Assembly (NCBI RefSeq): GCF_003852525.1
Contig: NZ_QAJL01000002.1
Span: 604,460 to 668,459 of the forward strand
Reading direction: 5' to 3'
DNA: 64,000 nucleotides
DNA from: Pedobacter sp. KBW06
GTDB lineage: Bacteria > Bacteroidota > Bacteroidia > Sphingobacteriales > Sphingobacteriaceae
Shown: positions 26,523-34,817 of the stretch, in pieces
How the letters are laid out: each line of letters opens with the position of its first letter
Position numbering within the stretch: the stretch's first letter is position 1
Made by a program: the position numbers and the translations under genes
Notes under the pieces: model-generated
What the model saw: only the letters and a program-made list of their open reading frames with translations
Told to the model about the DNA's origin: nothing
Database searches by the model: none

Positions 26523-27494
26523 CTATTTCTTACGTTCCGTCGTATAACGAACCAATTGCTCCAGACCTGTTCTTGCCTCCCCAGGTTCAAAGCTGTGAAG
26601 GATTTCGAAAGCTTCCTGCTGATATTGTACCATTTTCTCATTGGCATAGCGAACCCCTTCTTTGGCATTCACAAAATCAATGATCTCCTGTATTTTTGCA
26701 GGCTCATCCTGATGGTTTTTCACCAGATTGATAATTCTCTTTTTCTCTGCTTTTTCTGATCGGTTTAGAGCATAAATCAAAGGAAGGGTCACTTTCTTTT
26801 CTTTAATATCGATTCCTAAAGGTTTTCCAACATCGTCAGTTCCGAAATCAAAAGTATCGTCTTTGATCTGGAAGGCGATGCCCACCTTTTCACCGAACAG
26901 TCTCATTTTTTCTATCGTCTCTTCATCCGCACCGGCTGAGGCAGCACCACAGGCACAGCAGGAAGCAATTAAGGAAGCAGTCTTCTGACGGATCACATCG
27001 AAGTAAAGTTCTTCGCTGATGTCCATTTTCCGTACTTTCTCAATTTGCAATAATTCCCCTTCACTCATTTGCTTCACCGCTTCAGAAACGATTTGCAGCA
27101 ATCGGAATTCTCCGTTATTCACAGAAAGCAATAAGCCCTTGGCCAATAAATAGTCACCTACCAGAACAGCAATCTTATTTTTCCATAAAGCATTGATGGA
27201 AAAGAAACCTCTTCTTTCGTAGGCATTATCTACTACATCATCATGAACCAGCGTTGCGGTATGTAAAAGCTCTACTAATGCAGCACCTCTGTGAGTGGAT
27301 TCAATGATTCCGCCACAAAGTTTTGCAGCAAAGAAGACGAACATCGGGCGAATCTGCTTACCCTTTCTTTTAACAATATAATGGGTAATCCGATCGAGCA
27401 ATGGTGCGTCACTATGCATCGAGGCCTTGAATTTTTCTTCGAAGGCAGCTATGTCGGCGGCTATGGGGAGTTTTATCTGATTTATTCCTGGCAT
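26523..27494 (-). CDS. ispB: Long-chain all-trans polyprenyl diphosphate synthase
   Basis: A 323-residue cytosolic enzyme with both aspartate-rich motifs, HDDVVDNAYERRG (Asp85, Asp86, Asp89) and IKDDTFDFG (Asp212, Asp213, Asp216), plus the substrate-binding KGKQIRPMFVFF. It condenses isopentenyl diphosphate units onto an allylic starter to make the menaquinone side chain. Small residues before the first motif (LLHTATLVHDD) are typical of medium/long-chain synthases; the exact chain length cannot be read. A -7 promoter element lies upstream at 27516-27523. Confidence 0.92.
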   Translation of the reverse strand: MPGINQIKLPIAADIAAFEEKFKASMHSDAPLLDRITHYIVKRKGKQIRPMFVFFAAKLCGGIIESTHRGAALVELLHTATLVHDDVVDNAYERRGFFSINALWKNKIAVLVGDYLLAKGLLLSVNNGEFRLLQIVSEAVKQMSEGELLQIEKVRKMDISEELYFDVIRQKTASLIASCCACGAASAGADEETIEKMRLFGEKVGIAFQIKDDTFDFGTDDVGKPLGIDIKEKKVTLPLIYALNRSEKAEKKRIINLVKNHQDEPAKIQEIIDFVNAKEGVRYANEKMVQYQQEAFEILHSFEPGEARTGLEQLVRYTTERKK

Positions 27495-27515
27495 TCAGGT
27501 AAAAAAATATGTGTG

Positions 27516-27523
27516 CAAACATA
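27516..27523 (-). promoter_or_regulatory. Bacteroidota -7 element (TATGTTTG) for ispB
   Basis: A perfect TAnnTTTG match on the minus strand, with a 5' leader of roughly 17 bases to the ATG at 27494. The -33 element is not obvious. Confidence 0.5.
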
Positions 27524-27566
27524 AATTAAATATCTTTAAAAGCGTACTTTTAGTAAAAAGTTTAAA

Positions 27567-28559
27567 GTGAAAATAACATTTAAAGTACTTATCGCCGTTA
27601 TTTTGGTGGCTACCGTGGTATATTTCATGGGCCCCAAGCCTAAGCATCCGGAATATAATACAGAGATTCCCCCTGTTCCGGACCTCAATCAGCTGGAAGA
27701 CTATGTAAAAAAGATCGAATCCCAGCATAAAGTAAAACCGGGTAACGAGGCCGAAATTGTCTGGGCAGACTCCGCTTTAAAAAGCCAATCGGAATATGCA
27801 GTAGTCTATTTACACGGTTATTCTGCATCCAAAGAAGAGGGAAATCCTGTGCACCTTCATTTAGCAAAAGAAATTAAAGCCAACCTATACCTCGCCCGTC
27901 TTGCAGACCATGGCGTGGATACCACTGCTGCGATGGAGTATTTCACCGCCGACCGCCTCTGGGAAAGCGCCAAACAAGCCATGGAAATTGGAAAGAAATT
28001 AGGAAAGAAAATTATTCTTGTCGGCACCTCTACCGGAGGAACACTGGCTTTAAAGCTGGCTGCAACCTATCCGGATCAGATCAACAGCCTGATTCTCATT
28101 TCTCCAAATATTGAGATCAATGATAAAATGGCTTTTATGCTCAATGCACCCTGGGGATTACAGATCGCCCGCTTAGCACTTGGAGGTAAAGAAAGGGTAA
28201 TCGAGGGAGAGTCTGCCACTTATGAAAAATACTGGTACACCCGTTACCGTCTGGAATCTACCGTACAACTTCAGGAACTGGTAGAAACCAGTATGAATAA
28301 ACAGACTTTTGAAAAAGTGAAACAACCTGTTCTACTGCTTTATTATTATAAAAACGAACAGGAACAAGATCAGACAGTAAAAGTATCTGCGGAACTGAGC
28401 ATGTTTGATGAGCTGGGTACACCAAAAGATTTAAAAGTTAAAACGGCGATCCCTAACGGAGCAAGCCATGTATTGGGTTCCCACATTACATCCAAAGATA
28501 TTCCGGCAGTAGAGAAGGCTATAGATAGCTTCACACACACCGTATTGAAGATTAACTAG
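27567..28559 (+). CDS. Membrane-anchored alpha/beta hydrolase
   Basis: A 330-residue protein starting at GTG; no ATG lies close enough to keep the N-terminal hydrophobic segment (about 5-21), which acts as signal anchor or signal peptide. The alpha/beta-hydrolase parts are an oxyanion segment LHGYSA (82-87), nucleophile Ser155 in VGTSTGG, and a C-terminal catalytic histidine in NGASHVLGS. It is probably an esterase or lipase facing the periplasm; the substrate is unknown. Its stop codon overlaps the convergent ypdA stop by 4 bases. Confidence 0.83.
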   Translation: MKITFKVLIAVILVATVVYFMGPKPKHPEYNTEIPPVPDLNQLEDYVKKIESQHKVKPGNEAEIVWADSALKSQSEYAVVYLHGYSASKEEGNPVHLHLAKEIKANLYLARLADHGVDTTAAMEYFTADRLWESAKQAMEIGKKLGKKIILVGTSTGGTLALKLAATYPDQINSLILISPNIEINDKMAFMLNAPWGLQIARLALGGKERVIEGESATYEKYWYTRYRLESTVQLQELVETSMNKQTFEKVKQPVLLLYYYKNEQEQDQTVKVSAELSMFDELGTPKDLKVKTAIPNGASHVLGSHITSKDIPAVEKAIDSFTHTVLKIN

Positions 28560-29521
28560 GACTGAGCAGCTATATGGGCAAAGATTTGCTCCGCATGCAC
28601 CCTGCTGTTTTCAATAAACCATTTGTGGGTATCCATCCCACCACAGACCACTCCTGCCAGGTATAAGCCTGGCAGATTGCTTTCCATGGTTTCCGGATCA
28701 TAGAAAGGCTGACTGCCATCTCCCATCTCCACGCCCAACTTTTTCAGCATGCCAAAATCAGGCTGATAGCCAGTCATGGCGATTACAAAATCATTCTCAA
28801 TGACCTGCTCTCCTTCCGGAGTTTTAATTACGACCTGATCCGGCGTAACAGACAGTACTTCTGAATTAAAATGAGCGGTGATCTCTCCTTCTTTAATCCT
28901 GTTTTCGATATCTGGCCTTACCCAATACTTCACATAAGAACCGATCTCTCCGCGACGAATGACCAGGGTTACCTTTGCCCCCTTCCGGTAAGTTTCCAGT
29001 GCGGCATCTATGGCAGAATTATTTGCGCCGATCACCACCACATTCTGAAAAGCATACAAATGCGGATCTTTGTAATAGTGGGTAACTTTAGGCAGCGTTT
29101 CGCCCGGAATCCCCATCAGCAAAGGGATATCATAGAATCCTGTAGCAATGATAACCTGCTTTGCTTTATAAGTTGTTTTGGAAGTTCCTACTTCAAACAG
29201 TCCATCCGTCTCTTTCCTTACTTTCTCTACCCTTTCAAACAAATGGATATTTAAAGAGAACTTTTCAGCTACTCTCCTGTAATACTCCACGGCTTCATTG
29301 CGGTTAGGTTTCGGATTGATGCTTACAAAAGGAACATCACCGATCTCCAGACGCTGGGAAGTTGAGAAAAAGGTCATAAAAACCGGATAGTTGTACAAAC
29401 TGTTAACCAGGGCTCCCTTCTCCACGATGACATAACTCAGCCCGGCCTTTTTCGCTTCAATAGCACAAGCCATACCTATAGGGCCGGCACCGATAATCAG
29501 TACATCGTAGTCTTTCATCAA
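28556..29521 (-). CDS. ypdA: YpdA-type NADPH-dependent bacillithiol disulfide reductase
   Basis: A 321-residue flavoprotein with the FAD-binding GxGxxG at the N-terminus (LIIGAGPIGMACA) and an NADPH-binding motif in the middle (VVVIGANNSAIDAA, about 163-176). The C-terminal signature LYLAGVVCGGMDTHKWFIENSRVHA is the YpdA hallmark. YpdA reduces bacillithiol disulfide in Firmicutes. Finding BshA (52904-54049) and YtxJ (40482-40814) in the same window supports a bacillithiol redox system here. It is encoded 18 bases downstream of the persulfide dioxygenase gene, so the two are probably co-transcribed. The second of two adjacent ATGs could be the start. Confidence 0.88.
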   Translation of the reverse strand: MMKDYDVLIIGAGPIGMACAIEAKKAGLSYVIVEKGALVNSLYNYPVFMTFFSTSQRLEIGDVPFVSINPKPNRNEAVEYYRRVAEKFSLNIHLFERVEKVRKETDGLFEVGTSKTTYKAKQVIIATGFYDIPLLMGIPGETLPKVTHYYKDPHLYAFQNVVVIGANNSAIDAALETYRKGAKVTLVIRRGEIGSYVKYWVRPDIENRIKEGEITAHFNSEVLSVTPDQVVIKTPEGEQVIENDFVIAMTGYQPDFGMLKKLGVEMGDGSQPFYDPETMESNLPGLYLAGVVCGGMDTHKWFIENSRVHAEQIFAHIAAQS

Positions 29522-29539
29522 TTTCTTATGTTTTTGTGG

Positions 29540-30955
29540 TTAAGCCTTCATTGCTTTTGAGGGACAGGCAAAGTCTGTGCGTTTTAAACCCGTAGATTTA
29601 ATCGCTCCATAACCACCCGCAACATCAATCACATTTTCTACTCCACGTGCTTTTAGAATCGAAGCTGCAATCATAGACCGGTAGCCTCCTGCACAATGAA
29701 TATAATAAGTCTCCTTATGGTCAATTTCATTCGTCCATTCGTTGATATAATCCAGGGGACGCGTTAAAGTCTGTTCCAGGTGCTCCGCTTCATATTCTCC
29801 AGGTTTCCTGACATCAAGCGCATTAATGTTTTCATTATTATTCAATACCTGCTCAAATTCTGATGCAGAAATAGAGCTGATGGTATCCAGGTCTTTACCA
29901 GCAGATTGCCACAATACAATTCCATCAGATAAGAAACCTATGGTATTGTCGTAACCAACTCTTGCCAGACGTGTAATCGTTTCTTCCTCTTTTCCCGCAT
30001 CGCAAACCAACAATAAAGGTTGCTTTAAATCGGTGATCAAAGCGCCTACCCATGGGGCAAACTGTCCGTTAAGTCCAATATTTACCGAAGAAGGAATAAA
30101 ACCTTTAGCAAAAACCTGCGGATCTCTGGTATCAAGAATCACAGCTCCGCTCAGGTTGGCCATGGCTTCAAATTCATCAGGAGATAAAGGCGTCAGGCCT
30201 TTTTCATAAACTTCGTCAAAACTCTCATAACCATGTTTGTTCATGGCTGCATTTTTAGCAAAATATTGTGGTGGAGGTAAAATACCTTCCGTTACTTCTT
30301 TTATAAACTGTTCTTTTGTTTCCGCTTTCAATGCATAGTTCACTTCTTTCTGGTGTCCCAGTGTATCGAAAGTCTCCTTACTCATATTTTTACCACAGGC
30401 AGAACCCGCCCCATGGGCAGGATAAACAAGGATATCATCCGGAAGGGTCAAAATCCTATTTTGTAAGGAGTCATATAAAGTAGCAGCCATGTCTTCCATC
30501 GTCAGTTCTCCTTTCTGAGCCAGATCAGGGCGACCAACATCCCCGATAAACAAGGTATCACCTGTAAAAATACAATATGCTTTACCCTCCTCATCTGTTA
30601 ACAGATAAGTAGTGGACTCCGGCGTATGGCCTGGTGTATGTAAAGTGGTAATGGTCAGTGCGCCGATCTTGAATTGTTCTCCATCTTTTGCAATCAGCGA
30701 CTTGAAGCTCGTCTGAGCGGTCGGTCCGTAGACAATCTCAGCTCCTGATTTTTCGGCAAGGTCCACATGTCCGGACACAAAATCCGCATGAAAATGAGTT
30801 TCAAAAATATACTTTATCGTTGCATTGTCTTTTTGCGCACGTTTCAGGTAAGGTGCAACCTCACGCAAAGGATCAATGATTGCTGCTTCGCCGTTACTCT
30901 CTATGTAATAAGCCGCCTCTGCTAAACAACCCGTATATATCTGTTCTATCTTCAT
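29540..30955 (-). CDS. Persulfide dioxygenase (MBL fold) fused to two rhodanese domains
   Basis: A 471-residue cytosolic protein. The metallo-beta-lactamase domain has THFHADF (His54, His56, Asp58), His63, His110 in HTPGHT and Asp133 in TGDTLF, the ETHE1-like single-iron pattern. Two rhodanese domains follow; both keep an active-loop cysteine (Cys318 in LVCDAGKEEE, Cys421 in IHCAGGYRS). This layout matches CstB/BlhA-type proteins, which oxidise persulfides of low-molecular-weight thiols to sulfite and thiosulfate. The next gene is ypdA, which fits bacillithiol persulfide detoxification. A clear promoter lies upstream (30980-31011). Confidence 0.9.
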   Translation of the reverse strand: MKIEQIYTGCLAEAAYYIESNGEAAIIDPLREVAPYLKRAQKDNATIKYIFETHFHADFVSGHVDLAEKSGAEIVYGPTAQTSFKSLIAKDGEQFKIGALTITTLHTPGHTPESTTYLLTDEEGKAYCIFTGDTLFIGDVGRPDLAQKGELTMEDMAATLYDSLQNRILTLPDDILVYPAHGAGSACGKNMSKETFDTLGHQKEVNYALKAETKEQFIKEVTEGILPPPQYFAKNAAMNKHGYESFDEVYEKGLTPLSPDEFEAMANLSGAVILDTRDPQVFAKGFIPSSVNIGLNGQFAPWVGALITDLKQPLLLVCDAGKEEETITRLARVGYDNTIGFLSDGIVLWQSAGKDLDTISSISASEFEQVLNNNENINALDVRKPGEYEAEHLEQTLTRPLDYINEWTNEIDHKETYYIHCAGGYRSMIAASILKARGVENVIDVAGGYGAIKSTGLKRTDFACPSKAMKA

Positions 30956-30979
30956 TCCTGTCTATATGCTATTGAAATA

Positions 30980-31011
30980 CAAAATTAAGGTTATAATTGA
31001 AGTACCGCAAA
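30980..31011 (-). promoter_or_regulatory. Promoter of the persulfide dioxygenase-ypdA operon
   Basis: On the minus strand a TTTG (31011-31008) and a perfect TAATTTTG (30987-30980) are separated by 20 bases, the full Bacteroidota -33/-7 pattern, about 25 bases before the ATG at 30955. Confidence 0.65.
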
Positions 31012-31051
31012 TATTCCCTTATTAATGACATAACTATAGGGAAGGAACGGA

Positions 31052-31711
31052 TCATAAAGATCTGGCGAGCCGGAAACCAAGGTCATCAATTTTAAACGAG
31101 GTTGGATGGCTGCGCCTGCGGTTTGTGGCCAGACACCCTCTCGCTTCATCGCACCAGCCCCCTCCGCGAAAGATGCGGTAAGAACCGTAAACTTCTTCGT
31201 CATAGATATCCGAGCACCATTCCCAGACATTTCCAAGCATATCATACAAACCCCAGGCATTCGGAACCTTTGTACCAACTTCATGGCTGCTGTTCTGGGA
31301 ATTCGCCTTATACCAGGCAATTTCGTCAAGATCACCATACCTGGCTTCCAACCTTCCTGCTTTACAGGCATACTCCCATTCGGCCTCCAGCGGAAGCCGG
31401 TATCCATTAGCTTTGAAATCAAAGAGAATATCATCGCCAATGAGGTAACATTCATTGAGGCCTGATTTTCGGGAAAGCAGGTTACAGAAAGTAATGGCAT
31501 CTTTCCAGGTGACCTGTTCCACAGGATTTTTATCTCCATGAAAGAAAGATGGAGATTCTTTTGTAATAGAGGAATACAGGTCTTGAGTTACCGGATATCT
31601 GGCAATCAGGAAAGAGTCAATTTTCACCGCCCATTCCTTTTTGATCCGATCGTCCCTCAATACAATTTCCCCGGCGGGTATTGCAACCAGTAAATCCTTA
31701 TCGATTTCCAT
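31052..31711 (-). CDS. SUMF1/FGE-sulfatase domain protein, probably not a true formylglycine-generating enzyme
   Basis: A 219-residue protein consisting of one FGE-sulfatase (C-type-lectin-like) domain: VKIDSFLIARYPVTQDLYSSI, NPVEQVTWKDAITFCNLLS, GYRLPLEAEWEYACKAG, NAWGLYDMLGNVWEWCSD and the end GFRLARSL. True aerobic FGEs carry two cysteines five residues apart near the C-terminus; here the matching stretch GGGWCDEARGCLATNRRR has them six apart. No sulfatase gene is nearby. A formylglycine role is therefore doubtful, and binding or another oxidation is equally possible. It follows the asparaginase gene by 1 base. Confidence 0.78.
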   Translation of the reverse strand: MEIDKDLLVAIPAGEIVLRDDRIKKEWAVKIDSFLIARYPVTQDLYSSITKESPSFFHGDKNPVEQVTWKDAITFCNLLSRKSGLNECYLIGDDILFDFKANGYRLPLEAEWEYACKAGRLEARYGDLDEIAWYKANSQNSSHEVGTKVPNAWGLYDMLGNVWEWCSDIYDEEVYGSYRIFRGGGWCDEARGCLATNRRRSHPTSFKIDDLGFRLARSL

Positions 31712-31712
31712 A

Positions 31713-32732
31713 TTAGCTGGCCGTCAGCTCGCCTCTTAAAGATTGTTCCATTAAAATTGCAACTTCTTCATTTGGCAAGCCCTGCCCCATCAGGTACATC
31801 AGTTTAGTGATCGTTGCTTCAAAAGTAGTATCATAACCACTAATGACCCCCATTTGCTGAAGTTTCTTACTCGTTTCATACTTACCCAATTCCACAGAAC
31901 CTCTTTTGCATTGTGTAATATCGATAATCAGCTTACCACTGTTAACGGCATCCTGCAAACTGGAAATGAACCATTCGGCAGTCGTCGTATTTCCGGAACC
32001 AAATGTTTCCAGCACAATGGCATCTACACCTGATTTGGTAATCGCATGAACGGCCTGTGATGAAATTCCAGGATAAAGTTTTAATACACCAATATTTGAA
32101 TTGAAGCTGGTATGTACCTTAAGCGCTTCAGTAGGTTGTTTTGCAATGTAATTCTTAAAAAACGACAGGTGTACGCCTGCTTCTGCAAGAATCGGATAAT
32201 TTGGGGAACGGAAGGCTTCAAATTTCTCCGAATTGTATTTAATGGACCTGTTACCGCGAAACAACTGGTAGTCAAAGTAAATACATACCTCTGGAACCAT
32301 TGCCTTTCCCTGTTTTTTCATGGCCGCTATTTCCAGTGCCGTAATCAGGTTCTCTTTTGCATCTGTTCTGATCTCCCCTATTGGCAATTGAGATCCGGTA
32401 AGGATGACAGGTTTAGAGAGATTTTCTAACATAAAGCTCAATGCAGATGCGGTAAAGGACATGGTATCTGAACCATGCAGCACCACAAATCCATCAAACT
32501 CTTCATATTTATCCTGAATCAGCTTCGCCAGCTGCTCCCAAATCAGGGGATCCATGTTAGAGGAGTCAAGAATGGGATCAAAAGAATACACCGAAAGGTC
32601 ATAATTTAAGCGGGCCAGTTCGGGTACATTTTGTTGAATCTGTTCAAAGTTAAAAGGTATAAGGACACCGGTTTTAGGGTCATTTACCATCCCTATGGTT
32701 CCACCGGTGTAGATGATCAGTATTTTGGTCAT
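31713..32732 (-). CDS. ansA: Type I (cytoplasmic) L-asparaginase
   Basis: A 339-residue enzyme with both active-site threonine motifs: IYTGGTIGMVND near the N-terminus and VVLHGSDTMSFTASAL around residue 82-97, with the DAKENLITALE segment typical of type I enzymes. No signal peptide. It hydrolyses asparagine to aspartate and ammonia in the cytosol. It lies between tatD (3 bases upstream) and the SUMF1-like gene (1 base downstream), so all three form an operon. Confidence 0.92.
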   Translation of the reverse strand: MTKILIIYTGGTIGMVNDPKTGVLIPFNFEQIQQNVPELARLNYDLSVYSFDPILDSSNMDPLIWEQLAKLIQDKYEEFDGFVVLHGSDTMSFTASALSFMLENLSKPVILTGSQLPIGEIRTDAKENLITALEIAAMKKQGKAMVPEVCIYFDYQLFRGNRSIKYNSEKFEAFRSPNYPILAEAGVHLSFFKNYIAKQPTEALKVHTSFNSNIGVLKLYPGISSQAVHAITKSGVDAIVLETFGSGNTTTAEWFISSLQDAVNSGKLIIDITQCKRGSVELGKYETSKKLQQMGVISGYDTTFEATITKLMYLMGQGLPNEEVAILMEQSLRGELTAS

Positions 32733-32735
32733 TGA

Positions 32736-33503
32736 TTAAATGTTAAAGATGCTCCTGGAATTTGCTGTGGTTACTTCAGCGATTTCCTCTATATTGGTCT
32801 GGTAAATATCTGCTAATTTCTCGGCAATATGAACAAGATAACTGCTTTCATTTGGTTTCCCGCGGAAGGGAACCGGAGCCAGGTAAGGAGAATCCGTCTC
32901 TAAAACCAGGTTTGCCAGGGGAATCTCTTTCAACACTTCATCAAGGCCTGCTTTTTTATAGGTCACCACGCCACCAATTCCCAAATAAAAACCAAGGTCT
33001 ATGGCTTTTCTGGCTTGTTCCAGATTACCCGTAAAGCAATGCAAAATCCCTCTTAACTTATCGTCTTTCTCTTTTTCCAGGATCTCAAAGATCTCGTCAA
33101 AGGCCTCACGACAATGAATAACGATGGGTAAATTAAGGTCCTTTGCCCAGTTAATCTGCTCAGTAAAGGCAATCTGTTGAATCTCCAAAGTGGTTTTATC
33201 CCAATGAAGGTCAATGCCGATTTCACCAATGGCATAGATCTCCCGGTCTGCAATACTTTCACAAATCTCGTCCAGTACCAACTCATAATCTTCTTTTACA
33301 TCGCAGGGATGTAAACCTGCCATGGCAAAACAATGACCAGGGTATTTTTTAACCAGGTCATCAATCTTTGCGATCGAAGCAATATCAACATTGGGTAAGA
33401 ACAAACGTTCTACTTTGTTATCGAAGCAACGTTGCATCAATAGGTCCAGTTTTTCAGGGTCTGTCTCGTAATATAGGTGGGTATGGGTATCCGTAAAAAG
33501 CAT
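32736..33503 (-). CDS. tatD: TatD family metal-dependent deoxyribonuclease
   Basis: A 255-residue TIM-barrel hydrolase starting MLFTDTHTHLYYETD. The start is set at 33503: the longer in-frame extension to 33569 would be translated through a terminator hairpin at 33521-33551 and adds 22 residues unlike the family. Metal ligands are HTH (His7, His9), Glu in GEIGIDLHW, His in VIHCREAF, His in LHCFTGN and Asp in ETDSPYL. TatD proteins are 3'-5' exonucleases acting on DNA or RNA. It is the first gene of an operon with ansA and the SUMF1-like gene. Confidence 0.9.
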   Translation of the reverse strand: MLFTDTHTHLYYETDPEKLDLLMQRCFDNKVERLFLPNVDIASIAKIDDLVKKYPGHCFAMAGLHPCDVKEDYELVLDEICESIADREIYAIGEIGIDLHWDKTTLEIQQIAFTEQINWAKDLNLPIVIHCREAFDEIFEILEKEKDDKLRGILHCFTGNLEQARKAIDLGFYLGIGGVVTYKKAGLDEVLKEIPLANLVLETDSPYLAPVPFRGKPNESSYLVHIAEKLADIYQTNIEEIAEVTTANSRSIFNI

Positions 33504-33513
33504 AGACAAAGTT

Positions 33514-33551
33514 AATAAAAAAACCCTGTCCGGAATATCCGGACAGGGTTT
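33514..33551 (-). terminator. Strong rho-independent terminator after the FKBP gene
   Basis: A 14-bp perfect stem (arms 33521-33534 and 33538-33551, 3-base loop) is followed on the minus strand by a T-run. It lies 58 bases after the FKBP stop and only 18 bases before the tatD start, so tatD either has its own promoter overlapping it or depends on read-through. Confidence 0.85.
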
Positions 33552-33609
33552 GTATTTTATGGGCAACACCCGGTCATGCTTTCAGACCACGATGTTCCTT
33601 TTTATTTTA

Positions 33610-34650
33610 TTAGTGTTTGTGACCTTCATGCCCTGCTGCTGCTGGTGCAGTTGCCGGAGCTGTGGTTACCGGTGCAATAGTAGCACCTGCTACACCTGCC
33701 GGAGCAGCTTTAGGTTTTTTGATGTCAGATAATTCAACTTCAAATACCAATGGAGAGAAAGGACTGATACCGCCTTGTTGCATACCACCTTCACCATAAG
33801 CAAGGTTTGAAGGAATGATCAACGTCATTTTTCCACCTTTACCAATTAATTTTAAGCCTTCATCAAATCCTGGGATTGCACGACCTAAAGTGATCGGACG
33901 AGGACCATAAGTAGCCATAGGATTGTGTTTACCTGATTCCTTAGCGATTTTCTCATCACTGGTATCAAACACATTGTCTTTACCATTAGATTTTTTAGTC
34001 GTTAATTTACCAGTATAGTTTACCATCATGGTATCACCTAAAACAGGTTTTTCTGCGTTACCTGGTTTGCTGATTACATATTGTAAACCTGATGCTGTAG
34101 TTACTGTTTTAAGGTTGTTATCAGCGATATATTTTTTGATTTTTCCTGCTTCAGCACCTTTCAATCTTTCGATGTTTGCTTTGTAGTCTTTTTCAAAGAA
34201 ATCTCTTGCTTTTTTCTGGAAAGTAGAGTCAGCCTCACCTTTACCTTTTTGCAATACTTTTTCTACTTTAATTGTAAATACAAGATATTTATCTTTTGTA
34301 TTTGCTGGTTTTGGTTGTCCTGAATATTTAGCAACAGTATCTAAGTCTAATTTGAATGTTGCACTATCACCTTCTCCAAATAAAGTCAACACATCATTCA
34401 TATCGCCTGCATATACTTTTTTCTGAACAGGGAACACTTGAGGTGCATCCATATCCCAGGTATTAACAGTTACTGAATCTTTTTCAGTTTTCTGAATAAA
34501 GTTCAATTTAACGATATCACCTTCTTTGATTTTATCTTTACCGCCATCTTTATGGATGGTGTACATAAGGCCTCCCGGGCCTTTTTTGTATTGGTTACAA
34601 GCAGCTAATCCAAGTGTGGCTGCGAAAAGAATTACTATACCTTTCTTCAT
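33610..34650 (-). CDS. FKBP-type peptidyl-prolyl isomerase lipoprotein with His-rich tail
   Basis: A 346-residue lipoprotein (AACNQ, Cys18). The first half (IKEGDIVKLNFIQKT ... YLVFTIKVEKVLQ) looks like a degenerate FKBP domain. A helical linker follows, then a complete C-terminal FKBP domain (GLQYVISKPGNAEKPVLGDTM; ITLGRAIPGFDEGLKLIGKGGKM; LAYGEGG; PLVFEVELSDIKK). The last 35 residues are a low-complexity Ala/Pro/Thr stretch ending GHEGHKH, which could bind metal. It should assist folding of envelope proteins in the periplasm. Its 5' leader contains a perfect 53-base tandem duplication, and a strong terminator follows the gene. Confidence 0.88.
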   Translation of the reverse strand: MKKGIVILFAATLGLAACNQYKKGPGGLMYTIHKDGGKDKIKEGDIVKLNFIQKTEKDSVTVNTWDMDAPQVFPVQKKVYAGDMNDVLTLFGEGDSATFKLDLDTVAKYSGQPKPANTKDKYLVFTIKVEKVLQKGKGEADSTFQKKARDFFEKDYKANIERLKGAEAGKIKKYIADNNLKTVTTASGLQYVISKPGNAEKPVLGDTMMVNYTGKLTTKKSNGKDNVFDTSDEKIAKESGKHNPMATYGPRPITLGRAIPGFDEGLKLIGKGGKMTLIIPSNLAYGEGGMQQGGISPFSPLVFEVELSDIKKPKAAPAGVAGATIAPVTTAPATAPAAAGHEGHKH

Positions 34651-34668
34651 GTGGTTTTTAAATTATTT

Positions 34669-34774
34669 TTTTTCGTTTTATGTTTATTTTTCTTTCAGCG
34701 GTACTCAAGAGGGCTTCGCCGTTTTTCGTTTTATGTTTATTTTTCTTTCAGCGGTACTCAAGAGGGCTTCGCCG
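34669..34774. repeat. Perfect 53-bp tandem duplication upstream of the FKBP gene
   Basis: Copy 1 is 34669-34721 and copy 2 is 34722-34774; I find no mismatch between them. Each unit has a T-rich part and a GC-rich part with the short hairpin GGCTTCGCC. It fills most of the 167-base spacer between the FKBP lipoprotein gene and nrnA, so it duplicates part of the FKBP leader or promoter region. Confidence 0.9.
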
Positions 34775-34817
34775 TTTTTTATTTCCTGTTTATTTGCCAA
34801 TAAAAAGACAATGTCTT

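Noticed and set aside
30991..31539. 182-codon minus-strand frame overlapping the SUMF1-like gene
   Set aside because: It is a shadow of the conserved FGE-sulfatase frame on the same strand and has no family-like features.
33504..33569. Longer start for tatD
   Set aside because: It would read through the FKBP terminator stem and adds residues not typical of TatD proteins, which begin directly before the HxH motif.
34669..34774. Tandem 53-bp repeats as remnants of a mobile element
   Set aside because: There is no terminal inverted repeat or transposase nearby, and the unit is simply an adjacent duplication.
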